From the NCBI GenBank assembly GCA_029213265.1, contig JARGNG010000005.1:62001-126000 (forward strand): a stretch of 64,000 nucleotides of DNA, read 5' to 3'. How positions within the stretch are numbered: position 1 is the first letter of the stretch; each line of letters opens with the position of its first letter. Below, in pieces: positions 10,297 through 19,052 of this stretch. A program made the translations under genes and the position numbers. The DNA is from Verrucomicrobiales bacterium (GTDB lineage: Bacteria > Verrucomicrobiota > Verrucomicrobiia > Verrucomicrobiales > DEV007). Under the pieces are notes generated by a model. That model was given only the letters and a program-made list of their open reading frames with translations, was not told where the DNA came from and ran no database searches.

Positions 10297-10308
10297 CAGA
10301 GTAGGGGG

Positions 10309-10830
10309 TCAGTCTGTTTGTAGAGGAACGATGATTTCTTCGTTCCTCGGTTGGAAAAATCGGATGTTGGTTCCCGTATTCGGATCGTGCCAGTGGTAGG
10401 CGTCCTCGTATTCAACCGTGAGGCGCTCGCGCGGACCCTGCTCGGTTTCGATCACGCCGCCGGAAGCCGCATTCACCAGGTAGCCCTGGGCGGAGACCGG
10501 CACGAAGTTGTCGGCGGAAGGGCCATCGACCGGAAGAGCGACCTCTTTCATTCCATTCTCCGCAACTTCGGTCGCTTTCCGAAGCTCCGGTCCGAAACGG
10601 AAGGAGGCGTAGGCCGCCATCGCGACGACACAGGCGATCGTCAGGGGGATGACCCGTCGCCATTGCGGGCGCGTCGGATCGTAGGACGTCTCCGCAGCCG
10701 TGAGCTGGTAGTCACGATGCAGGGTATCGAGAAACCGGACGTCCATGGCGTCGGGCTTCAGATTTTGCAGCAGCGACTCCAGTTCTTTGTCGCTTTCCGG
10801 AAGTTCCGGCTCGTTCGTGTTCTCGCTCAT
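10309..10830 (-). CDS. Single-pass membrane protein, anti-sigma-factor-like architecture
   Basis: Acidic cytosolic N-terminus, one TM segment (VIPLTIACVVAMAAYASF), periplasmic tail; 12 bp upstream of the PDZ gene. Confidence 0.5.
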   Translation of the reverse strand: MSENTNEPELPESDKELESLLQNLKPDAMDVRFLDTLHRDYQLTAAETSYDPTRPQWRRVIPLTIACVVAMAAYASFRFGPELRKATEVAENGMKEVALPVDGPSADNFVPVSAQGYLVNAASGGVIETEQGPRERLTVEYEDAYHWHDPNTGTNIRFFQPRNEEIIVPLQTD

Positions 10831-10875
10831 CTTTTTCGATAGAGCGAAAACCGGTTGGGATTTTGTTTAAAAATC

Positions 10876-12255
10876 TCAAAGGCCCTTGGAGGCCGCAAAT
10901 CGTTTCTGCCACTTGGTAATCTGACGACCCACATTGGCGGGGGAGGGAGCGCCCACTGCCTTTCGCGCTTTGAGCGCGGTCTGGATATCGAGAACACGAT
11001 AGACATCGCCCTCGAATTTCTTCGAATACTGTTGGTATTCGTCGAGTCCGAACTCCGCAAATCCCCGCTTCTCGGTGATACTGTGCGCGGTCAACTTTCC
11101 GATAATCTCGTGCGCGTCACGAAACGGTACGCCTTTCAGAACCAGGTAGTCGGCCAGATCAGTCGCGAGCAGAAAGGGATCGCTCGTCGCACTGAGGGTC
11201 CGTTCCTCTTTGATCTTCGCGACTGCCATCATTTCGGCAAAGACCTCGAGAGCGAGCTTGATTTGATCGACCGAATCAAAGAGCGGCTCTTTGTCCTCCT
11301 GCAGGTCCCGGTTGTAGGTCATGGGCAAACCCTTGATCGTCGTCAGAAGGGTCATCAGGTTTCCAATGAGGCGACCGGTCTTTCCACGGGTCAGCTCAGC
11401 TACGTCCGGATTCTTTTTCTGCGGCATCAGACTCGAACCGGTCGTGTGCGCGTCGCTCAACTCGATGAATCCGAATTCCGCCGAAGCCCAGAGAATCACA
11501 TCCTCGCTCAGGCGGGAAAGGTGCACTCCGATCATGGAAATATCGAAAAGCAACTCGGCCACGAAATCCCGATCGCTGATCGCATCCATGCTGTTTTGCG
11601 TGATCGCAGGAAAGTCGAGCTTCTGCGCGACGAGATTCCGGTTCAGGGGAATCGTCGAACCCGCCAGCGCGCCGGATCCGAGTGGCATCACATTGATCCG
11701 CTTAAAACCGTCCCGGATCCGCTCTTTGTCCCTTTCCAGCATCTCCAGGTAGGCGAGCAGATGATGAGCAAAAAGAACCGGCTGGCCACGCTGCAGGTGG
11801 GTGTAGCCAGGAACAACCGCGTCAGGATGATTCACCGCCAAGGTGAGGAGAGCACTCTGCATATCCTCGAGACGACCGAAGATGGCTCTCGATTCCGCCC
11901 GGCAATAGAGCCGCACATCGAGAGCGACCTGATCGTTCCGGCTTCTCGCAGTGTGGAGCTTGGCTCCCGGTGCACCGATCTTCTCGGTCAGCGCACTTTC
12001 GATATTCATGTGGATATCTTCGAGGCTGGTCTTGAAGCGAAACTGCCCGCCTTCAATCTCCTGTTTGATCTCTCGGAGACCGCGAACGATGGCCCGCTCT
12101 TCGGTCTTGTTGATGATACCGGCATCCTGAAGCGCCGCGGCATGGGCGATCGATCCTTCGATATCGTAGGCATAAAGCCGCCAATCGTAGGAGATCGATT
12201 CTCCGTAACGCTGCACCAGGTTCGATGTATCGGTCTGAAATCGTCCTTTCCACAT
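10876..12255 (-). CDS. argH: Argininosuccinate lyase
   Basis: MWKGRFQTDTSNLVQRYGESISYDWRLYAYDIEGSIAHAAAL...GSSLMPQKKNPDVAELTRGKTGR (fumarase/ASL signature). Confidence 0.95.
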   Translation of the reverse strand: MWKGRFQTDTSNLVQRYGESISYDWRLYAYDIEGSIAHAAALQDAGIINKTEERAIVRGLREIKQEIEGGQFRFKTSLEDIHMNIESALTEKIGAPGAKLHTARSRNDQVALDVRLYCRAESRAIFGRLEDMQSALLTLAVNHPDAVVPGYTHLQRGQPVLFAHHLLAYLEMLERDKERIRDGFKRINVMPLGSGALAGSTIPLNRNLVAQKLDFPAITQNSMDAISDRDFVAELLFDISMIGVHLSRLSEDVILWASAEFGFIELSDAHTTGSSLMPQKKNPDVAELTRGKTGRLIGNLMTLLTTIKGLPMTYNRDLQEDKEPLFDSVDQIKLALEVFAEMMAVAKIKEERTLSATSDPFLLATDLADYLVLKGVPFRDAHEIIGKLTAHSITEKRGFAEFGLDEYQQYSKKFEGDVYRVLDIQTALKARKAVGAPSPANVGRQITKWQKRFAASKGL

Positions 12256-12299
12256 AGTACTGCCTTCGCCGCGAGAGCCCGCTTTTTCAACCGCGATTT

Positions 12300-12785
12300 T
12301 TACCCCGGCTGCTTGCCTAGACGCATCTCGATGAGGTTTTCGCAAACACCGTCACTTCGCAATTTGTCGCAGCAGGCTTCGATCCGCATCGATTTGGAGG
12401 AGGGCCGGAAACCCAGGCGTCTCGTGATGCAGTCCACGAGGAGGGCGACATTGTCATCCTCAAATTCGATCACTTTTCCGCAATCCACACAGATGAGGTG
12501 ATTGTGGTTCGGGGAATCGAGAAAGTTCGGATCGTAGACCCGCTCGTCTTTTCCGAGATCGATTTCGCGGAGCAATCCGCATTCCTCGAGCAGGGAAATG
12601 GTCCGGTAGAGCGTCGCCCGGGACGTTTTGGGATCGATCTTTCTCGATTTTTTGAGAAGCTCTTCCGCCGTGAAATGGTCGTCGCTCGCGAATGCGGCTT
12701 CGACGATCACATCGCGCTGATTCGTCCGGCGCATACCGCGACCGCGAATAAATTCATCGAAGCGTTCTTTGATTTCAGCGTTCAT
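12300..12785 (-). CDS. Fur-family transcriptional regulator
   Basis: RTNQRDVIVEAAFASDDHFTAEELLKKSRKIDPKTSRATLYRTISLLEECGLL...NHNHLICVDCGKVIEFED. Confidence 0.9.
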   Translation of the reverse strand: MNAEIKERFDEFIRGRGMRRTNQRDVIVEAAFASDDHFTAEELLKKSRKIDPKTSRATLYRTISLLEECGLLREIDLGKDERVYDPNFLDSPNHNHLICVDCGKVIEFEDDNVALLVDCITRRLGFRPSSKSMRIEACCDKLRSDGVCENLIEMRLGKQPG

Positions 12786-12870
12786 GTTCTGTCACAGGCG
12801 AAAAAGAAAGAGTCGAATCGGCCAATTTCCTGCTTTCCTCCCTGCTATCACTACCAGATATTTTCCCGAT

Positions 12871-13830
12871 ATGTCCACCTTCCGCGAGTCCTTTCTTCAG
12901 TTCGAACCCATTTACCAAACTCGCGTTTGGGGCGGGAGGACATTGGAAGAGCGATTTCATCGCCCCCTTCCGAATCCGGATTCCCCCTTTGGAGAATCCT
13001 GGGACATTTCGGCCCGGGAAGAAGCCGACACTATGGTCGTGTCCGGCGCGCTCTCCGGCAAAACACTTCGGGAACTCTGGAACGATCCGGATCAGAAGGC
13101 ATCCATCTTTGGACCGGAGGCACCTTCCGGAGAGCGATTTCCCCTCCTCTGCAAAATTCTCGATGCGAGGGACAAACTCAGTGTGCAGGTGCATCCCCCC
13201 GCGAGTGTCGCGGAGGAACTGGGGGGAGAACCAAAAACGGAAGTCTGGTACATCGCCCATGCAGATCCGGGCGCGGAACTGTATGTCGGCGTAAGAAAGG
13301 ACGTGACCGAAGCGGTCTTTCGCGAAGCCCTCGAAAACGGCACCGTGGAAGAATACATTCACTCGATTCCCGTGAAGACGGGCGATCACATTTTCATTCC
13401 GAGCGGACGCCTCCATGCGATCGGGGCCGGACTTCTCATTTACGAGATCCAGCAAAACTCCGACACGACCTACCGTGTCTTCGACTGGAACCGCCTCGGA
13501 ATGAGCGGCGAACCACGGGACCTGCACATCGAGGAATCGCTTCGCTGCATCGACTTTGACGATGTCGAACCGGAAACGGATCAGGCGGACGGAGCGCTCC
13601 TCTGCGAGTGCGAACACTTTCGGCTGGAGCGCCATTCCGTCGGAGACGCCGATAGTATCTTCTCCGCCACAGACGGTCGCTTCTCGATTCTGACCCTGAT
13701 CAGCGGCGAACTCTCCGCGGGGGGAGCAAGCTGGTCCGAGGGCGATTTCCTGATCATTCCGGCCGGAGCCGAGAAGGAACTGCCGGTCGCTTCTTCCGGG
13801 GGCGCGGAGTTTCTCCTGACGACCTGGTAA
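12871..13830 (+). CDS. manA: Mannose-6-phosphate isomerase, class I
   Basis: FEPIYQTRVWGGRTLEERF...GESWDISAREEADTMV...LSVQVHPP...KTEVWYIAHADPGAELYVG. Confidence 0.88.
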   Translation: MSTFRESFLQFEPIYQTRVWGGRTLEERFHRPLPNPDSPFGESWDISAREEADTMVVSGALSGKTLRELWNDPDQKASIFGPEAPSGERFPLLCKILDARDKLSVQVHPPASVAEELGGEPKTEVWYIAHADPGAELYVGVRKDVTEAVFREALENGTVEEYIHSIPVKTGDHIFIPSGRLHAIGAGLLIYEIQQNSDTTYRVFDWNRLGMSGEPRDLHIEESLRCIDFDDVEPETDQADGALLCECEHFRLERHSVGDADSIFSATDGRFSILTLISGELSAGGASWSEGDFLIIPAGAEKELPVASSGGAEFLLTTW

Positions 13831-13833
13831 GAA

Positions 13834-14808
13834 TCACACGACGCTCACCCGGGTGAGGTCCTGCGTATCGATCATCCCGATGGGACATCCTTCCGCATCG
13901 ACGACGACGAGATCGTCGATCCGGCTTTCCTCGAGCATTCGAAGAACTTCCCCGACGAGACGATCCGAGGCGACGTGAATTGGATTCCGGGTCATCAAGT
14001 CACCGACCGGCTGTTTTCCGATTTCTGGATTCCCGCTTTGAAATGCCCGGGCGAAGTCACCCTGGGTAAAGACACCGGCGAGTTTTCCCGCTTCGTCGAT
14101 GACGACCACGGCGCCGGCGCGGGCCCCGGTCATTTTGGCGATCACATCGATGACCAGCTCCCCGGGAGTCACCGTGACGAAGTCGCTGCCCTTCCGCATG
14201 ATATCTTCCGCCCGGAGCAAAAGGGCGCGGCCGAGCGAACCTCCGGGATGAAGTTCCGCGAAATGTTCTTTCGTAAATCCGCGGGACTCCAGCAAGACCA
14301 TCGCCAGCGCATCCCCGATCACCAGCGTGTTGGTGGTGCTCGAAGTCGGGGCCAGGTTGAGCGGGCAGGCTTCCCGTTGCACATTGATGTCGAGAACGCA
14401 GTCCGCCGCCCTGCCCAGGGTCGATTCGGGCTTTCCGGTGATCGCGATCAACTGAACCTGGCGCCGCTTCAAATGGGGAATAAGCGCGAGCAATTCCTCG
14501 GTCTCGCCGGAATAACTCAATGCGATGACGCTGTCACCCGCATTCACCAGGCCGAGATCCCCATGAATCGCGTCCTGGCAGTTCAAGACCGATGCGGGAG
14601 CGCCGGTCGAATTAAAGGTCGCCGCCAACTTGCTGCCGACGTTTCCCGACTTCCCGACCCCGACGATGGCAATGCGGGCTCCGCTTTCGATCGTTTGTTG
14701 GAGCGTATCGACCGCGAGCGCGAACGAATCATCGATCCGCTCGACAAGGCGGTTCAATTCTTCGATCTCCAGCGAGATGACACGGCGGGCTTTTTCGAGG
14801 GGATCCAT
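13834..14808 (-). CDS. kdsD: KpsF/GutQ family arabinose-5-phosphate isomerase (SIS + CBS domains)
   Basis: RIAIVGVGKSGNVGSKLAATFNSTGAPA...GDLGLVNAGDSVIALSYSGETEELLALIP...LAPTSSTTNTLVIGDALAMVLLESRGFT...LHPGGSLGR. Confidence 0.88.
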   Translation of the reverse strand: MDPLEKARRVISLEIEELNRLVERIDDSFALAVDTLQQTIESGARIAIVGVGKSGNVGSKLAATFNSTGAPASVLNCQDAIHGDLGLVNAGDSVIALSYSGETEELLALIPHLKRRQVQLIAITGKPESTLGRAADCVLDINVQREACPLNLAPTSSTTNTLVIGDALAMVLLESRGFTKEHFAELHPGGSLGRALLLRAEDIMRKGSDFVTVTPGELVIDVIAKMTGARAGAVVVIDEAGKLAGVFTQGDFARAFQSGNPEIGKQPVGDLMTRNPIHVASDRLVGEVLRMLEESRIDDLVVVDAEGCPIGMIDTQDLTRVSVV

Positions 14809-14885
14809 TTTCAGGTCGTGGAGGATACCGTCGGACCCCTCGCGAGCCAAATGGAATGTTCAGAAGCTGATCGCGACTCCTGTAG

Positions 14886-14904
14886 CCGGTCTCTCCGAGA
14901 CCGG
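14886..14904. repeat. Short perfect intergenic inverted repeat (CCGGTCTC-TCC-GAGACCGG)
   Basis: Read directly between dinB and kdsD; 8-bp perfect arms, 3-nt loop. Confidence 0.5.
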
Positions 14905-14934
14905 GGGACGCGATCTCCGACAAAACGCCGACTT

Positions 14935-15996
14935 CTAAAACATTTCCATCTGCAATCCGCCGGCCTTTTCCACCGGCTTGAACCGCACCCCGGCACCGAT
15001 GAGGCGGACCGATTTCCCGTCTCCCCGGGTCCAGGCTTCGGCAAGAAGCTCCCGAATGACATCGGGCTCCACCTTTTCCGCGGCGCGTTGCGCGGTCGTG
15101 CTCTGGAAATCTTCAAATTTCACTTTCACGACACACTCCCGAATCTCCCGATCGTCGACTCGCCCGGTTAGATCATCCTGCAACTCCAGGATGAGCTCGT
15201 CCAACTTTTGCAAACCTTCGTCGAGCGAGGTCACGTTTTCGCGAAAGGTGCGCTCGTTGCTGAGCGACTTTCTCTCCCGATGGGGATTGACGGGCCGGTC
15301 ATCAATTCCCCGGCAGAGCCGGAAAAGAGAACTGCCCAGTTTTCCAAAGCGCTGCACCAGCTCCACCTCGGTCTTGTCCCGCAAGTCGCCGCAGGTATCG
15401 ATCCCCGCATCGTGCAGGCGCGCTGCGGTTCGCTTGCCCACGCCCCAGATTTTCTTCACGGGAAGCTGCAGGAGAAATTCATCGAGTGCTTCCTCCGTCA
15501 CCTCGAACTGTCCATCCGGCTTATTCCAATCGCTCGCGATCTTGGCGAGAAACTTGTTCGAAGCGATTCCGGCGGAAGCAGTCAGGCCGGTTTCGAGGCG
15601 GATGCGCTGGCGAATTTCCCAGGCGATCGTAGACGCCTCGGAATCGAGATGAGAAAGATCGAGATAGGCTTCGTCAAGGGAAAGGGGCTCAATCAGATCG
15701 GTGAACTGCGAAAAGATCTCCCGAATTCTCGTCGATTCTTTCCGGTACAGTTCGAAACGAGTCGGCAGGAGAATCAAATCCGGGCACAGCTCCCTTGCTT
15801 TGAAAGAAGGCATTGCGGAGCGGCATCCATATTTCCGCGCCTCGTAGTTGCAGGTCGTCAAGACCCCGCGCCCGCTGCGGCCGCCAACCGCGACCGGCTT
15901 CCCGACCAGTTCCGGCTGCTCCCGGAGCTCGATCGCCGCGTAGAAGCAATCCATATCGACATGGATGATTTTCCGTTTTGGCTTCGCAGGCGTCAT
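14935..15996 (-). CDS. dinB: DNA polymerase IV (Y-family)
   Basis: KRKIIHVDMDCFYAAIELREQPELVGKPVAVGG...RGVLTTCNYEARKYGCRSAMP...LSLDEAYLDLS...SAGIASNKFLAKIASDWNKPDGQ. Confidence 0.93.
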   Translation of the reverse strand: MTPAKPKRKIIHVDMDCFYAAIELREQPELVGKPVAVGGRSGRGVLTTCNYEARKYGCRSAMPSFKARELCPDLILLPTRFELYRKESTRIREIFSQFTDLIEPLSLDEAYLDLSHLDSEASTIAWEIRQRIRLETGLTASAGIASNKFLAKIASDWNKPDGQFEVTEEALDEFLLQLPVKKIWGVGKRTAARLHDAGIDTCGDLRDKTEVELVQRFGKLGSSLFRLCRGIDDRPVNPHRERKSLSNERTFRENVTSLDEGLQKLDELILELQDDLTGRVDDREIRECVVKVKFEDFQSTTAQRAAEKVEPDVIRELLAEAWTRGDGKSVRLIGAGVRFKPVEKAGGLQMEMF

Positions 15997-16063
15997 GCTG
16001 GATGCATGTTCGCTTGAATAGTTCTTTTGCGCAACGAATTTCCCTTTCCTCCCCGACGCGCGT

Positions 16064-16816
16064 ATGGTTGAGGACATGCCCGACTACAGCGTCATCATTC
16101 CGGCCTTCAACGAGGAGGAGTTTCTCGCGGAAACCATCCTCGCCGCCCGCGAAGCCATGAACGCTTTGGATCGCGAGGGGGAACTGATCGTGGTCGACAA
16201 CAACTCCACTGACAGCACGGCCGAAGTAGCTCGGAAGGCCGGAGCGGATCGAGTCGTTTTCGAAGCTCACAACCAGATTGCCAGGGCGAGAAATGCAGGA
16301 GCCGCCGCGACGACGACTCCCCTGCTCGTTTTCGTCGACGCCGACACCCGGATCAATCAAACCACGCTCTCCATCGCCCTCGACATGCTGGAAAGTGGCC
16401 AAGTCGCAGCAGGCGGAGCCCGGCTCGTGATGGATCAACCGGTCACACCGATGGTCGGCTGGCTCGTCGACAGCTGGAATCGAACCGCGGCGCTCTTTCG
16501 CTACGCCGCCGGAAGTTTTTTCTTTTGCCGGCGCGATGCCTTTGAAGCGGGAGGCGGCTTCGCCGAGGACGTTTACGCCGGAGAAGAGGTCTGGCTGGCC
16601 CGACGGATCAAAAAATGGGCGCGACCGAAAAAGCTCACGTTCCAGGTGATCGCCGACCCTCCGGTGGTGACCTCGGGTCGGAAATCGGATTGGTTTTCGA
16701 CCTGGGACTTTGTCCGCCAACTCGCGATCCTTTTCCTGATTCCGGGAGCCACCAAAAGCAAACGCCTCTGTTCGATGTGGTATCACCGGCCACGGGAAAA
16801 AGGCGCGGAAACCTGA
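16064..16816 (+). CDS. Family 2 glycosyltransferase
   Basis: YSVIIPAFNEEEFLAETILAAREAMN...VVDNNSTDSTAEVARKAGADRV...ARARNAGAAATTTPLLVFVDADTRI. Start at 16064 or 16076. Confidence 0.82.
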   Translation: MVEDMPDYSVIIPAFNEEEFLAETILAAREAMNALDREGELIVVDNNSTDSTAEVARKAGADRVVFEAHNQIARARNAGAAATTTPLLVFVDADTRINQTTLSIALDMLESGQVAAGGARLVMDQPVTPMVGWLVDSWNRTAALFRYAAGSFFFCRRDAFEAGGGFAEDVYAGEEVWLARRIKKWARPKKLTFQVIADPPVVTSGRKSDWFSTWDFVRQLAILFLIPGATKSKRLCSMWYHRPREKGAET

Positions 16817-16827
16817 TTTCTCCCGGC

Positions 16828-18264
16828 TCAGCGAAGCTGCGGCTTGGGCATCGTGAGCCGGAAGAGGACAAAATCGAAGTCCTCCTCCTCGACTGCTTCC
16901 AGCGGAAAGGTGTGATGCAAATTTTCTGCGGTCAGGTCCGAAAGAGTGAGGCGATTTCCTTTCTCTTTTCCGATCGCAACAATCTCCGCGGCCGAGTCGA
17001 CCACGGCATGAACGCTGTCATACTCAAGCTGATCCTGCATCCCGGTGTGCTGCACCTGCGCGTTGCCCGAGTGAATTCCCACCTCAAGAAATACGGGCTT
17101 GTTCGTTTGCACGTTCCACTCGTTGAGAAGCTTCGCGAGGGCATTCTGCATTTCCAGGGCCGCCTCCACGGCATGCCGTTCCTGATGGAGATCGTCCCCG
17201 TTGCTGCCAAAGATCGCGATGAAACTTTCGTCCGAAGACTTCTCCAGGGAACCGCCATGCCTCAGGACGACATCGATCATGGTGGAAAAATATTCGTTCA
17301 GCAGAGCAAAGACACGCTCGCTTCCCAGCTTGGAGGACAACTGACGGAATCCACAAAGCTCTGCGACGAGCGCGGTGATTTTCCGCTCCGTCGTTTCGCT
17401 GATCTCCGATTCGGTCACCTTCGAATCAGCGGCCTGCGACCTCACGTAGTGCACCAGTGCACCTTTGAGCGACTCCCGTTCCTCGAGGCCCTCCACCATT
17501 TGGTTGATCGAAGTCGCCAACTCTCCAAACTCGTCGTTGGATTTCACCTCGATTCTCGATCCGAAATTTCCCCGCCCGATTTCGCGCACAAAGTCGCGCA
17601 GTTCGGTAAGCGGCTTCGTAATTTTTCCAGAAATCCAGGCCGCGAGAGCAGAGGCAAGAAGCAAGGCCGACAACATCGCGACCAGATCCCCGATGAGAAG
17701 CTGGCGCAACATGGTCTGGATACGCTGCGCCACTATATCAACGCCGACCAGGGCAACGGGCTCTCCCCCGGAATTCAAAACCGGGGCAAACGCCGACAGC
17801 CAGATTCCGAACGAATCCTGCGCATAGTGATCATCGACCGAAGGTTGATCCAGCGATGGCTTTTCTATTTCCTTTTCGAATTCCACCACATCTCCGAGGT
17901 AGGACCTTTCGTCCCCCTCCTCCTGCGCGTCGACTACATATTCCCACGTTCCATCCTCGAGGGGACGTATGATATAGATAAATCGAACCGGTAGCGCTCC
18001 CGTTGAATTGGCATCACGAACCGCACGGATTTTATCGCGAATCAAATTGTATTCCGGAGTCCCCTCCTGATCCGGAGATTTCAGACTTTCCACCAGATCC
18101 CCGTCCACCCGGGGAGCCGTGCTCGCCGCGATTGAATATACCTTTTCCTGAATCAACTCAAAGGTCAGACGATTCGCCTTGCGAAGGCTCAACCAGAGCA
18201 GGAGACCGCAACTGATTCCCACCAGCAGGATCAGCATCAATTGAAGTTTTTTACGAAAAGGCAC
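16828..18264 (-). CDS. Membrane sensor with HAMP and class III adenylate/guanylate cyclase-like domain
   Basis: N-terminal TM, periplasmic sensor region, HAMP (SGKITKPLTELRDFVREIGRGNFGSRIEVKSNDEFGELATSINQM), then a cyclase-fold domain (ALVAELCGFRQLSSKL...SSDESFIAIFG...VGIHSGNAQV). Confidence 0.75.
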   Translation of the reverse strand: MPFRKKLQLMLILLVGISCGLLLWLSLRKANRLTFELIQEKVYSIAASTAPRVDGDLVESLKSPDQEGTPEYNLIRDKIRAVRDANSTGALPVRFIYIIRPLEDGTWEYVVDAQEEGDERSYLGDVVEFEKEIEKPSLDQPSVDDHYAQDSFGIWLSAFAPVLNSGGEPVALVGVDIVAQRIQTMLRQLLIGDLVAMLSALLLASALAAWISGKITKPLTELRDFVREIGRGNFGSRIEVKSNDEFGELATSINQMVEGLEERESLKGALVHYVRSQAADSKVTESEISETTERKITALVAELCGFRQLSSKLGSERVFALLNEYFSTMIDVVLRHGGSLEKSSDESFIAIFGSNGDDLHQERHAVEAALEMQNALAKLLNEWNVQTNKPVFLEVGIHSGNAQVQHTGMQDQLEYDSVHAVVDSAAEIVAIGKEKGNRLTLSDLTAENLHHTFPLEAVEEEDFDFVLFRLTMPKPQLR

Positions 18265-18333
18265 GGGAGAGGGGGGAAGTTCAGGGATTCTAGGTCAGCT
18301 TTCAAGGAGCCGAAACCGAGAAAACCGGCGCTT

Positions 18334-19023
18334 TCAGGGGAGCAACCGATATGCCAATTCCGAGATCGGATGACCGTTTTCCAGGCCCTTTTCCTCATAG
18401 GGGGTGCGAATCCTATATTGTTGCCATGGTGAAGCACCTGTTTCCTGCCATCCCTTCGCTTCCGCCAACACCTTCCGGCAGTGATCTGCATACTCCTCTA
18501 CATCGGTAGTGAGAAGAAATTCCCCACCGGGTTTCAGTATATTTTTCATCACCTCTACCATGCCCGGCTGGATCAGCCGTCGATGCCCACTACCCGGTTT
18601 CGGCCAGGGGTCCGGAAACTGAACGAAAATCGCATCGGCTATCTTTTCGTGAAGATGGTCGGAGAGAACCAGTCTCGCATCTCCCCGCATCAGCCTGACG
18701 TTGGAACATCCTGATTCGTGGACTTTCATCGTCGCAGCGGCGAGCCCGGGCCGATGCACCTCGATCCCGAGAACCCGGCAATCCGGACGTGCCTGCGCCA
18801 GGGAGACGAGGTGATTCCCCATCCCGAAACCGATCTCAATCAGGAGCGGTCCGTCACCGGAAAAGCACTCGTCGAGATCAATTCTCCGGCCATGTTCGAA
18901 GGTGATTCCGTATTCCGGCCACCACTCTTTCATGGCCCGCTTTTGTGCGCGCGTCACCTTACCCCGGTTGCGAAGATAGCTCGGGGCCCATCGAAGTTGG
19001 CCGTTCTGTTTCAGATTCGACAT
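18334..19023 (-). CDS. trmB: tRNA (guanine-N7-)-methyltransferase
   Basis: LIEIGFGMGNHLVSLAQARPDCRVLGIEVHRPGLAAAT...IFVQFPDPWPKPGSGHRRLIQP. Confidence 0.9.
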   Translation of the reverse strand: MSNLKQNGQLRWAPSYLRNRGKVTRAQKRAMKEWWPEYGITFEHGRRIDLDECFSGDGPLLIEIGFGMGNHLVSLAQARPDCRVLGIEVHRPGLAAATMKVHESGCSNVRLMRGDARLVLSDHLHEKIADAIFVQFPDPWPKPGSGHRRLIQPGMVEVMKNILKPGGEFLLTTDVEEYADHCRKVLAEAKGWQETGASPWQQYRIRTPYEEKGLENGHPISELAYRLLP

Positions 19024-19052
19024 CGGGAAGTTCTATCGCGTAAGGTATCGCT

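Noticed and set aside
10855-12501. 548-aa plus ORF
   Set aside because: Antisense to argH and the fur-family gene.
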